From Saccharum officinarum (lineage: Eukaryota; Streptophyta; Magnoliopsida; Poales; Poaceae): a DNA stretch of 64,000 bases. The DNA is taken from NCBI GenBank assembly GCA_020631735.1, contig CM036179.1, positions 27,829,063-27,893,062 of the forward strand. The letters run 5' to 3'. The position numbers and the translations under genes were made by a program. Positions 1-12,019 of the stretch are shown here, one piece after another. The stretch's first letter is position 1. The number at the start of each line of letters is the position of its first letter. The notes below the pieces were generated by a model. It worked only from the letters and a program-made list of their open reading frames with translations. It searched no databases and had not been told where the DNA came from.

Positions 1-184
1 TAATGGTTCAAAATCCTTTTCATCTTCATTAATTCACTATGCGATCATGACATTGGTTTCTTACAACCAAAGACATTGATTCAGCTTTGCATTGTTTTTT
101 CTTGTTTCAGATCATACACGTATTTTTTTACTTATGCCGTGATTATAGTTTAATAAAGCAATTCTATTTATTCTGAATTTGCAG

Positions 185-3100
185 AGGATGCCCATGCCGG
201 AAAAGGTCCTGGTTCGGCAACTAAAAGGTTCTTTTGTTTCATATTCCCATTATGTTATATTTATTTTTTTTATACACTCATATTGACGCAGAAGTTGCAA
301 CTACATTGTTATGTGGAGTGAGCTTGTAAATTTAAGCCGTAGAGTATACGAAAGCAGTATTCTAAATTTATTCTGAATCATTGACTTCAGAATCCGGTTG
401 GAGCTAGTTGATAAGATGCCTGATAACCCTAAAACGCTTGTATTTGAGAGCACTCAACAGCGGTCAGTACATGTTTTTTTTTTAAAAAAAATAGCGGCCT
501 TTTTCATGAGTTGTACCTGCTTTTCTCTCAGTTGATGTGATTATTGCCCATTTAGATATGAGGTCCCTCTGCGACGAGACGAGAGGTTACCCTCCTCACC
601 TGGTAGAACCTCTGCATCGGCTCCACAAAATAGAGGTGCAAAGGAGGAATGGCTGTTCTATAATGTTAATCTGTTACACTATGGAGTTAGTATTTTACAA
701 ATGACTAGACAAAATTAGATACATTCATTTACAGCCTTTCTAATCTTGTTTATGATTCTTTTTTAAATTTATATTTATATGATCTGATGCATGGACACAT
801 AATTAGAGAACAATTTAATATTCATGGATTGTAAATTTTGCTATCCTAAACTACCAGTATTCTTTGTTTGCACTTTGGCTTGTCCTTTTGTCAATTAACA
901 CTTTTCTTCCTGTTCTGAAAGCTTACAAGATTTTCGATTCTTTAAAATCATGTATCATTGCCACATTCCATCTTTGTTGTTTATTATTTTCCCTGTTTGG
1001 TCCTTTTGGTATACAGACGCAAGGCGTTCCCCTTCTAAGCACCCTGCGGTAGCACCTACTTCCCTGGACCACCCACACAGAAGGTACTGTTTTTGCGCAA
1101 TCTTGCTTACCAAATTTCCCCCAATCACAATCCTCTGAGGCATATCAGTGTGCTCTTCTAATTTGTATATTCTGTATAAACATGTTGTACACAAATCTGC
1201 TTCTTCTATCCCCTATGTAACCATACCCCTGGTTTTATGTGCTCCCCAAAAGTTCATGCATCATTCTTTCCTATTCGTTTGTAGGACTCATGCTGCTCAG
1301 CGTACTGTGGATAGGGTGCCGTGTAACCTGAAGAGGGTAGTTTTTGAGAGCTCGCAGGAGAGGTACATAAGTGTTTCAATTTCTACTAATTTGATTCATG
1401 TTCGGGAATCGCCATTTATTTTTAATTATTAGTCTGTTGATATAGTTTATCTGTTTGTGGCCTTTTTTAGGTTTGAGCATCACATTCGACCAGAGCATGT
1501 GTTGCCTTCTGCAGCTGGTCACGACAGCGATGATGATGACTTCATGCCTTTTCCCAATGCCCGTTCATCCTCACTCATCGACAAATCTAAGGATGTTGGT
1601 CCGAGGAAGACTAGGCAAACACGAGCAGGATTGTCGACCGGTGCATGTACAGAGGTGTATACCATGTATTTACTTCTGCATTTTCATTTCACAAGAGTAA
1701 CCATTCTAAAGCTCCTCTTCGTATGGATTGCTAGTTTGTTTTTTCCTTCAATATACCACAAATTTACTCTTACGTCTTTGTTGCCAAATATTTACTTTTC
1801 TATATCTCTCTTAGCTTTTTACTACCCCTGCATTTTTTTTCAACTACACTACCCCTGCATTAGCTTATTACTAGGTTTATGCCCATGCATTGCTACGGGT
1901 TTTAAAATCCATATTTTCTAGTATTTGAAAAGATCAAGTGGTAACCCTAATTGCCATAATAAATAAATAATGTAATCTCATAACTCTATTTTCAAAAGCC
2001 ATTACTCATATATTTTTGCTATTTTGCAAGTAAGCAAGAAGAAAGCGGCTTTGCAAATCTGTAGCTTGTCATGTTTCCACTCAAGTTGGTGCTTCCATCT
2101 TGCATTTACAAACATACATTCTGGGAGCATCATATCTATACAATTGTCTCGTCGTCACAAGGATATATTCTACGTTCATGCTCCAAACAAGAGTCAAATT
2201 CACAATTGGTGTATATATATTCAATGTCCACCTTCTCAAAGATAACATTACAATATTCAATGTCCAACGTATATTCTGAATATTGTAATTTTCACTATCC
2301 AAATAACAAAAATTGCAATCAACACTCTTAGATTGAAACAACAATCAACAGTCACAAATTGACAAATGCATTCAATCATTGAAGTCAATATTGAGATAAA
2401 ATCTCAATTCAACAATAAGTTACAACTTTTTTGCTTCTGAAGCTTAGCTTCTCAAACTATTGATGCCGCCCTCCTCCAGAAGCCATATGTTGTGGCCGCC
2501 CTTGCTCCTGTAGTTGTGTGGTACCTATGGCCTTGCTAACAGTGGTTTACATCTTTCCTGGGCCCATCGAATCAGGAGCCTTCTTACCGTAAGCTCACAC
2601 TTGGCATTGCCTCACTATACACAAAATGTCTTCGAAACAAACTAATATGGGGTAGCAGCAAAGGAGAAGCAATGTGGATGGGAAATATTGATGTAAAGTT
2701 GTATGCCAAGATTGTAGAGCTACAGGCTGAAGCCATGCCAATCAATAAATTCTGGAGCTACTCAAACATCATAGTATACCATGTTAAAAAATCTAGTTCA
2801 GTTAGAAATTCGAGGTGGCTCTTTTTGACCAATCAGACTTCCTGAAACATTAAGATGAAAATTTTCATTTAGAGTTGACAGTTGCTAGACTTCAACAGTA
2901 GTAGCAAGGACCACACGACACATATTCCTTCCCTCTTACCTCCATCTTAATTTGTTGCACCCCCGTCTCTGATCTGATCGATGGCAGTTCCAAGGACCAG
3001 GGCAACACAACTCCAAAGCGACATATAGTACCTGTAACCAAGGTACGTCTGCTGCTGCCACCAGAAAAACAAGAACCAAGAAAAATCAGATGTGTCATCT

Positions 3101-3988
3101 AGAACCAAGAAGATATGCACCAGTTCCGCCTTCAGTTCCGCCTTGGACAGTTCCATCCTTCCTTCCATCCCCTATTTTATTAGTGCAAGGCAACCTTATT
3201 CCTGAAGGTGGTTTACAATCTAAGCTCATCCACAACAAGCTCCAAGCCTTGTAGGGCAGCAGCAGCTAAGGAGATCAAGAAGACCAAGATGGCATGTGAA
3301 GAAGCAACAGGAAACTCGAAGGATGAGGCCAAGTCATTTTAGATGCAACATAATTAGCTGTTCACAATTTTGGACACTGAATTACACTATATAGCTTTTG
3401 AACAAGGCATTCAGTAGTTTTGTCCTGCCTTTTTGTGCATATCAGCAGCTTTTGTAAAGTTATAAGCATCAAAACAATATAGATCATGCTATGCTGTGCT
3501 TATTAGGTTTGAGGCATCAAAACTCTGCATGGGTTTTACGAAGATGGGTACAATTAAGATGCAAGAACTTCTCTCGTGCCTACGCTGATGAGACAAATCA
3601 TATGTTCTAATTTGTTCTCCAATTCCTGCTAACACATTAAGCTGATGGGACAAATCACAGGTTCTAATTTTTCAGTGTCATTGGCCTCCTTCCCTTTGAA
3701 ATGAAACGTAGTCCAGCATGGTTTGAAAAGATGCAACCAGCAGCAGCATATGGGACTTCGACACTCAGCAAGGAAGAAAAAGAAGATATGGCTGCAAGGT
3801 TTCCGACCGATGAGGACCTGTACGATGAGAAGCATTGGTACAATCGGGCTCGGGATGATGTATGGGATGAACATGTGTGGGGTTTGTGCGTGATATGCGG
3901 ATTTCAACACCATGATCCAAAAAATTGTCCATCTCTATTGAAGATGCGGAAGGAGATAGAACGAACGTTGGATGAGCAGTGCAAATAA
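185..3988 (+). CDS. Unknown multi-exon gene, 5'-truncated copy A
   Basis: Partial copy of the gene described at 22239-26433. The first coding exon lies left of the window. Visible exons are 185-227, 391-462, 556-635, 1017-1083, 1285-1362 and 1471-1654, each bounded by AG/GT and joined in one open phase. A later open segment at 3676-3988, with an in-frame ATG at 3701, ends in TAA and carries a CCHC zinc knuckle (C-x2-C-x4-H-x4-C, about 3887-3928). An alternative last exon is 3184-3342, which keeps phase 0 from the exon ending at 1654. The exons are intact and identical in sense to copy B, so nothing here marks it as a pseudogene. Which copy is real or expressed cannot be told. I do not recognise the family. 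Confidence 0.55.
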
Positions 3989-4024
3989 GCGTGTCATTGT
4001 GTTGCTTTTTAATTTAGTTGCATA

Positions 4025-4030
4025 AATAAA
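4025..4030 (+). terminator. Poly(A) signal AATAAA, copy A gene
   Basis: AATAAA lies 37 bases after the TAA stop at 3988, a normal spacing for a plant polyadenylation signal. The same signal follows the copy B gene. Confidence 0.5.
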
Positions 4031-4172
4031 CGAGAACAAGTGAAATCCTTGCTCAGTTGACCTCCTGGTTGTACTCCCGCGTTTAGGCGGCTCAATCTGT
4101 AAATACATGACACATGCAGTGATCATGCGGAGTTTTTTTTTCCTTCAGTCGTTGGAGTGGGGAGTGCGGAGG

Positions 4173-4272
4173 NNNNNNNNNNNNNNNNNNNNNNNNNNNN
4201 NNNNNNNNNNNNNNNNNNNNNNNNNNNNNNNNNNNNNNNNNNNNNNNNNNNNNNNNNNNNNNNNNNNNNNNN
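4173..4272. other. Assembly gap (100 N)
   Basis: Exactly 100 N, the conventional placeholder for a gap of unknown size. The sequence to its left is a repeat of sequence 22 kb to the right. The retrotransposon to its right lacks its 5' LTR and gag. The true distance and order across this point are therefore not established. Confidence 0.99.
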
Positions 4273-7200
4273 ATAACAGTATTGAGGAAAATCCCATCTG
4301 TGAGTTGCACTGCTGTAATTCCTAGTTGACCAACATCCTGCAGTGGTACTTTTTGATTCAGGTGCTCGCATTCCTTATCAGTCCTAATTTGCATCAGAGT
4401 TTGCACACAAATTGCATACTGTTGAAGGTGGGGGTTATTGTATTAGCGCAGCAAGTGGGAATATCCACAAATAAAGTAGTGGGGAATCTTAAGCTTGAGA
4501 TAGAAGGGCGAAAGTACTCGCTTGCCTTAGTGGTTTTGCCGGCTTAGGCATAGATGTTATTCTGGGCATGAATTGGATGAGTCAGAATGGGTACTCATTG
4601 ATACATCCACTCGGTAGTTATACTCAGAGATCCTACAAATCAAAGGGTTTTCTGGTACAACTCCCAGAAAAGTTGATTGTCTGGGAAGTTCATGCTGTGC
4701 AAGCAAAGGCGTGCCGAAATTCCTGTAGTGAATGAGTTTCCGGACGTTTTTCCCGATGAGTTGCCAGGACTCCCTCCGGATCGGGATGTGGAATTAAAAT
4801 TGAATTGTTGCCTGGCACGCTCCCATCTCTAGGAGACCCTATAGGATGCCTCCGAATGAACTAGCTAAACTTAAGGTGCAATTGAATGAACTTTTGAAGA
4901 AGGGTTGATTCGTCCTAGTTCGTCACCGTGGGATGTCCTGCTATCTTTGTAAAGAAGAAGGATCAGTCTTGCGAATGTGCGTAGATTATAGACCTCTCAA
5001 TGCAGTCACTGTAAAAAATAAGTACCCTCTACCGCGCATCGACATCTTGTTCGATCAGTTGTCTAAAGCTAAAGTTTTCTCCAAGATTGATCTAAGATCT
5101 GGCTATCATCAAATTAAAATCCGTCTGGAAGATGTTCCAAAAACCGCCTTCTCTACCAGATACGGTCTTTATGAGTATCTTGTTATGTCTTTCGCTTGAC
5201 CAATGCCCCCGCACACTTTATGTACTTGATGAATTCGGTATTTATGCCCGAATTGGACAAGTTTGTGGTGGTATTTATTGATGACATCCTGATATATTCT
5301 GTAAATGAGGAAGATCACGCTGAACATCTGCGTATAGTCCTCACAAGACTGCGTGAACATCAAACTATATGCAAAGTTCAGTAAGTGCGAATTCTGGCTT
5401 CGAGAAGTACCTTTCCTTGGCATGTGTTGTCCGATGGAGGAATTATGGTGGACCCGCCAAGGTACAAGAAGTACTGAACTGGAAGGCTCCTATCTCGGTT
5501 CACGAGTCCAGAGTTTTCTTGGTTTGGCTGCTATTATCATCGCTTCATCCCGGATTTCTCCAAAATAGCCAAGCCAATGACTCGGTTGCTGCAAAAAGAC
5601 ACCAGGTTTGTCTGGACTCCTGAGTGTGATGCGCTTTTTCACCAACTGTGAACCCTCCTAACCTCAGCTCCGATTTTGCATAACCGGATATCGAGAAACC
5701 ATTGATGTTTATTATGATGCCTCAGGCATAGGTTTGGGAGGTGTGTTGATGCAGGAAGACCGAGTGATTGCATATACCTCTCGACAACTTCGGAAACATG
5801 AGGTGAATTATCCAACGCATGACTTAGAACTGGCCGCAGTTGTTCATGCTTTGAAAGTATGCGGCATTATCTGCTGGGCAATGTCTGCAATATCTACACA
5901 GACCATAAAAGCCTCAAATACATCTTCACCCAACCGAGTTAAATATGCGTCAAAGAAGATGGCTCGAGTTGATTAAGGATTATAACCTTCAAGTGCACTA
6001 TCATCCTGGCAAGGCAAATGTGGTTGCGGATGCTTTAAGCCGTAAGTATCATTGCCATTCCCTAGTTGAAACTGATTTTCATCGATCTCGCCTTCTACAT
6101 CCAGCAGTCTTGTACAACATCACTGTCAGTTGTACTCTCAAAAGCAGAATTATTGAGCTCCAAAAGACTGACACTGTATATTCCACATCAAGCGTAAGAT
6201 GAAAGAGCAAGAAACTACACAGTTCAGGGTAGATGAAGAGGGTGTACTATGGTTCAAGGATAGGTTAGTTGTGCCTAAGGACCGAGAACTTCGAAATGAT
6301 ATTATGTCTGAAGCACACACCTCTAAGTTGTCCATCCATTCTGGTAGCAATAAGATGTATTATGATTTGAAGCCATACTATTGGTGGACCAAGATGCGGA
6401 AAGAGATAGCTGCATATGTGCTAGTGTGACACCTGCTGTAGAGTTAAGGCTGTGCATATGAAAGATGGGTTGCTTCAACCACTTTCTATCCCAGGTTGGA
6501 AATGGGAAGAGATAAGTATGGATTTCATTGTCGGACTTCCTCCTACTGTCAAAAATCATAACTCCATCTGGGTAATTGTGGACCGCCTAACCAAGTCAGC
6601 TCACTTCATTCCTGTTAGAGTGGACTATTGTCCCACTGACTATGCTGAGTTGTACTTCAATCAGATAGTCCGACTCCATGGGATACCTCGTACTATCATA
6701 TCTGACCGTGGTCCCCAGTTCACTGCTCGCTTTTGGGAGCACTTGCATCACCTTCTGGGAACCAAGTTAGTGAGAAGCTCTGCTTATCACCCCCAGACGT
6801 CTAGACAGACGGAACGGGTTAACCAAATCTTGGAAGATCTGTTGCGGGCATGTGTCATTTCATCCAAGGTTCTTGGAAAAATGGTTACCTCTAGCCGAAT
6901 TCTCGTACAATAATAGTTACCAAGAGAGTATTAAGATGGCCCCATTCGAAGCTTTGTACGGTCGTAAGTGTAGAACCCCACTAAATTGGGTAGAAGCTGG
7001 TGAGAGGAGATTTTATGGTATTACTTTTGTTGAGGAAGCTGAGGAACAAGTCCGTACCATCCAAAAACATATGGCTGCAGCCCAAGCTAGATAGAAAAGT
7101 TATGCTGATCGTCGTAGAAAACCACTCGAGTTTGAAGTTGGAGACTTCATGTATCTGAAAGTTTCTCCAATGAAGAGTGTCCAACGTTTTGGTGTTAAGC

Positions 7201-7586
7201 GGAAACTTGCGCCAAGATACGTGGGTCCTTTCCAAATCATAGGCAAGAGTGGAGCTGTTGCGTACAAGATCCAGTTACCTCCTAAAATGAGTGCCATATT
7301 CAACGTTTTCCATGTATCTCAGCTCAAAAAGTGTCTTCGAGTTCCTGAGGAAAGAGTCCCGTTAGGAGATATCAGGCTTGAGTCTGATTTAACTTACGAA
7401 GAAAAGCCAGTCCGAGTGATCGATACTCAGGAACGAGTGACTAGAAGCAAAGTGGTGAAGTGGTATAGAGTAATATGGAGTAATCAGGGTAGTGAAAGTG
7501 ACGCTACATGGGAACGGGAGGACTATTTGCGGGATGGTTATAAGGAATTCTATGAAAATTGGTACGCTTTCCAAATCTCAGGATGA
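4273..7586 (+). pseudogene. Ty3/gypsy chromovirus pol remnant (Tekay/Del-like)
   Basis: Decayed pol of an LTR retrotransposon, already inside the protease where the gap ends. In order: a protease DSG active site near 4350; RT with the MCVDYRPLN block near 4975 and the catalytic FIDD pair at 5280-5285; RNase H near 5700-6040; an integrase HHCC finger near 6310-6430; an integrase core near 6490-6900; and a C-terminal chromodomain-like segment near 7430-7560 with the conserved aromatics (KWYRVIW, ATWE). The chromodomain and very long LTR place it in the Tekay/Del chromovirus clade. Many stops and frameshifts break the frame (for example just after the RT MSFA block at 5199 and at 6429), so it cannot encode a full polyprotein. 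Gag and the 5' LTR are missing at the gap. Confidence 0.9.
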
Positions 7587-7595
7587 GATTTTTAT

Positions 7596-7608
7596 AAGGG
7601 GGCAGGGC
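7596..7608 (+). other. Polypurine tract of the 4273-12019 element
   Basis: A purine-rich run, AAGGGGGCAGGGC, lies ten bases after the pol stop and directly before the LTR 5'-TG. This is the expected plus-strand priming site and it fixes the LTR start at 7609. Confidence 0.8.
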
Positions 7609-10600
7609 TGTAACACCTCAGGTGTTTAGCTCCATAATTGCATTGCATTGCATGAGCATAAGCATGCATCATTTCATGTTATTTTATATGGTTGCAACAA
7701 ATGTGATTGTTTTTAAAGTTTTGTTTGGCTAACATCATGTGACACTAGAGAGTTGGTGTAACTAAAGGGTAGAGTAGCCAATTGTATCTCACAACACCTT
7801 AGTTATACCTAGGGTCACTAATGGAGCAAGGTTCATGTTGACCAAAATCACCAAAATGCCCTCCAAGGTGTAGTTGACCAGCATTTAGCCCTAGGATGCT
7901 CTAGTTTGACCATTTAAAAAGTCTAGCTTAGAGACCTTGAATGGAGGAGCACCCTTAAGCAAAGTTGTAGGGAATTTTATGGGGAACAAAAGTCTCAATA
8001 TGACCATCTCATGAAACTGGCCAGAACATGCTCAAAAATGGCCCACAAGTCAGCTAGAGGGGCTGTCTCAACACTTAGAATTTTTCTAAGTCTCAAAAGT
8101 GTCCCTCCAGTTTTACTGTGGCCTACTTTGGAAGCTTGTAGTTTGCAAACCAGACCAAACCAGCCCCAACTCATGTTGACACTTTTGTAGTACTCACTTA
8201 GCTCTACAACATTGTCAACATCACCATCACCTAGTTCTAAATGGTTTAGGAGATATAGTGTCTCAAAAATCGGGTTTCAGTCGGCTTAATGACTGAAACT
8301 ACGTTTCAGTTTCGAAGTGCACCACTTTGGAGCTCTGTGGTTTCAAATCTAGGCCGAACCAGTCCAAACTCCAATTGACAAACTTGTAGCCCTCATGTAG
8401 CTCTACAACATTGCCAACATCAACCACGCCTGGTTCTCACTGGTTTGGGAGTTAATCGTCGACGAAGTTGCTCTGTCAGTTGAACGATGACGGCCTCCAT
8501 TCAGTCAGCAGCATCGCCATTCAGTCGGACAGTCGACTCGCGTCGTGGCGCTCGGGCAGAGCCCGGTGGCCGCGTGGCGTGCGCGTCCTGCCGTCGCCTC
8601 CACGTCGCGAGCGTAGGCGCGGAGTTGAACACCGAGCGGACACCTCCACCCCCCTCACGCGCGCCCATTCTCTTCTCCCTTCCTCTCGCTCTGGCCGGGC
8701 TCACCGAGGCGGAAATCGGGGACGCCATTATCGCCGCAGCCTTCTCCGTGCTCGCGCGAGCTCACCGTCTCCCCACCGTCCTCCAAATCCCGTTCACTAC
8801 TCCGCCAACATCCCCTCCACCTCCTTCACCCGCTGCTTGACCGGATTGTGCAGAGGTGAGGGTGAATTTCGGTTTCCACCACCGCGAGTCCTCGCCGGCG
8901 TACCGTCCGCGCAGCGGCTCACCGTGGCCAGCTCCCTACGGTCACCCTCTAGTCTCCCCGCTACATGTTCTGGGTTCCGGGGTGGGTAGAGCAGCCTAGG
9001 TAATGACGCTACCGGATGGGATGGCCGGTACACGGCGGAACTCCATCGTGTGCTGCCGCGCCATGGCCGCCGGTGCGGTGCTCATGCGGCCAGCGGCACT
9101 CGCTCCACCTCCGTCCTCTTCCTTGGCATAGAGAGGTCCGCCATGTCCTCAGGAAGCCGTAGCACACCTCACTTAGGTCCCTGGCCCCCGGAGCTCGCCG
9201 GACCATCGCCGGGTGCCGCCTCCGAGCCACGGTCACCATGGCCGTCGTAGCTAGGTTGGGATAGGGTCAGCCAAGCTAGGTTTGGTCGATGCAGAAAATC
9301 ACGGGGAATCTGTTGGTGCTCTTCCCGTCGCTGGAGGCGCCGTCGTCGGCGAGCTAGAGCTCGCCGGAGTCGCGGCCGTCTCCCCGCCTCCGCTCTTCTC
9401 TCTATGGCCTACAGGCCCACGCTGTCAGCCCCACGCGCGCGTGGGCGGGACGGCCTGAGCAGGCCGCGCGCGAAGTTGGGCCGCGTCCGCGTAGAGGCCG
9501 GCCCAGTAGCGAGTTGGGTTCGGTTTTTGTTTTTCTTTGCATATTGTCATAGATTTTAATGATGTTTGGAAAATGTATATCTAGGGTTTTACTTGCTCAA
9601 AAATTGTGAAGTAAATTTTGTTAGACCCTGCATGGTGTGTTGTATTTTAGAAAAAATATGAATTGGTTATGTGATGTTTAGTTTCTAGGAGATTTAAATA
9701 GGTTTTTGAAATGTGTTTTAGATGGCATGCAAACTTGTTTAAATCATATCTTGAGTTTTATTGTTCCAAAAATTATAAAATTTGGTGGGTAGGCTAATTT
9801 ATACTTGCTCTAGCTCTGGTAAAAATTTGGGCAGTAGTGCTTAAGTACTTTTCAAGTTATAATGCTATCTTATCATTTTAGGGAATATTTGAATGAATTT
9901 TTATAATTTTTCTACATGTGCAATGTTCTTATAAATTTTTGGAGAATGTCTTGGTAGCATAAAGTGTCTAAGAAAAATATGAAATCTATTGTTTGATACT
10001 TTTCAATATGATTTGTTAATTATACAAAAATCAGCCTTTTGGGCTTGTTAATTTTGTTTAGGGAGTTTCTATAAATAATTTTTGTTCACATTTTTACAGT
10101 GGTCTCTTTTTGGTTCATAGAGTCTCCTGTAATTTTTGTGGAATTTTAGGAGCAGTTTACATATATGTTTAAAATTCCACTTAATTACTTAAATAAATTA
10201 AGAAAGGGGTGTAAATAAATATTCTAGGTGGGCACACCTTACTTTCTGGTGTTTTTGTGACCTATGTGAACTTGTGGTAACATTAGTTGGTCTTATGGGA
10301 TGTTTGCCACATAATTAAATATTTAATCTTTGCAATTCTAGGTTTTCTGGACAGCTGGTAGTATTTTTGGGTTTCACCTTTGATAAAGGTGTTTGCTGGA
10401 AAACTTGTAAATACCAAAGTTGTAGTAAACTTGATAAACTAGCTTGTGTAAAAATTTGGGAGCATTTGGCTTAGTAGTTTGGGAGTACCCCGGCCCTCGA
10501 CCTTTCTGAAAGGCAAGCCCCGGTGCATGCTGAACCCATCAATTTATAAATCTATCTTGAGTACTTTTAAATGTTTAATGCATTAAGTTGTAGGAGTTGT

Positions 10601-12019
10601 ATGAAAACAATTATTGCATTATACCTGTCCTTGCCCAGATATCGTACTTGAATCCTAATTTAGGTTTAGGCACGTGTCAATGCTTAGCCCTGCTTAGTAC
10701 GGTAGAAGTCGGGTGATTTCCGGTCATCCGCGAGATGTAGGAAGGAGTCACGAGTGGCTTTATGGCTATCGTGGATGGAACCATGCTTTAAAAATGAAAT
10801 TGAGACCGGGCGGGAGTTCGATAGTACAGCCGCAAGACACTACACGTCTTGGGTGTGGAGCTATGCCCGTCTGAGTCGTTTAAGGACCGATTCGCTGTAC
10901 GTCCTTGAGTCATGTTGAACGCAGTCTAACACTTAGTTGGCCGGATAAGCCGTTCCGACCGCGAAGCCGAGTAATGTGATTCAGGTCGGGAATCGAATGG
11001 TAGGTTGCTTCTTGGAGGAGAGAAAGGATGTGCTTGGGGACATTGGCGTGAGACCAAGGGGGGTTAGAGTCCCTAGCACCTGGCAGAGTGTCGCCCTTAG
11101 GGTCGCGACATCATTCGGACCCGCGATTCCTGAATCATATGACAAGGTGGCCTGTGCGACCCTGGCAGGGGTCTGCACGGTGAGTGTTAGAAATACCCCT
11201 TCAGCTGGATAGGAATTCGATTCGAATCGCCGTCGCTCCCGGTTAGTGAGCACTTGACTTGAGCAGCAGCAACGTAGATCTCATTAAATGAACTAGTGGT
11301 TAAGGGAATGATACAATGTTGCCACAATTCATACCTGCTCTGGATATAATGATGATAATTGTTTGATTATAATCAAGTGCATGTTTAGTACAGGTGCTAA
11401 GATAGATGACAGGTAAATGCTAAAAATAACTGCTAGTACAGGTTATAAGAGTCTCAATTACTTATGCCTTTATGCAAAAATGTGATGTCAGCTAGCCTCT
11501 TGTGTAAGCCTTGCATAATCCTTGGTGTCATCTTATTTCTAGTTTTTGACGGGTAAGTCTAGCTGAGTACATTCCAGTACTCAGGGTTTATTCCCTCCTG
11601 TTGCAGATGATATGCTCTACCAAGGCTTCTACAAAAATTGTCTCCACCCTGTGGGTGACGAAGACTAGATCACTAGGGCATGATCATCTTTTATGTACTT
11701 TCCTGATGCTTTTGCGGGTTGTTGATCAACAAGACTGGCAGTAGTTAAACAACTGGCGTGTGTTTGCTTCCGCTACTTTATAAACTTGGTTTGTAATAAT
11801 TGCGACTCCGTGTGTGTAAACTTATTTCAGACTACTTGTGAATTGTAACGTATGATGTTGTATGTTGAATGATGCGATCTTGGTTGTAAGCAAGTTGGTT
11901 TGAAATCCTTCATGGTTTCGATTGACTACCGGGATTATATGGGCTCAAGTTCGAAAATTTGAGCGCTTCGGTGCTTGTTTTTGTACTTGTGCTCTTATAA
12001 TTTGGTCGATTCTGTTACA
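7609..12019 (+). mobile_element. Long 3' LTR of the Tekay-like element
   Basis: The LTR starts TGTAACACCTC just after the polypurine tract and ends ...CTGTTACA, giving the usual TG...CA borders and about 4.4 kb. The first 3.6 kb aligns with 57696-61911. Relative to that copy it lacks about 600 bp at the junction near 10490, so the family's full LTR is about 5 kb. It contains a GC-rich stretch (8470-9480) with short ORFs that I do not regard as genes, followed by AT-rich sequence. The next five bases, TACAT (12020-12024), would be the target-site duplication, but the matching left copy is not in the window. Confidence 0.85.

Larger units (their letters stand above)
1..4172 (+). repeat. Segmental duplicate, copy A of 22447-26618
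   Basis: This block matches 22447-26618 in the same orientation almost base for base. The only differences I noticed are two substitutions in the T/A run near 470-490, one 1-bp indel near 645 and one 1-bp indel near 4143. It begins at or before the window edge and ends exactly where the N gap starts, whereas copy B continues into unique sequence. That geometry fits either a very recent duplication or an allelic/redundant contig end scaffolded next to the gap. The left boundary cannot be seen. Confidence 0.95.

Noticed and set aside
864..1921. Several frames of 60-154 codons in copy A (and at 23309-24366)
   Set aside because: Their useful parts are exons of the spliced model; the rest runs through introns and is not coding.
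4273..7586. Possibility of an intact, active retrotransposon
   Set aside because: Multiple stops and frameshifts in protease, RT, RNase H and integrase, and no 5' LTR in the window.
8468..9250. GC-rich open frames that look like exons
   Set aside because: They lie inside the long LTR, and the equivalent region of the other LTR copy (58744-59500) has different frames, so coding is not conserved.
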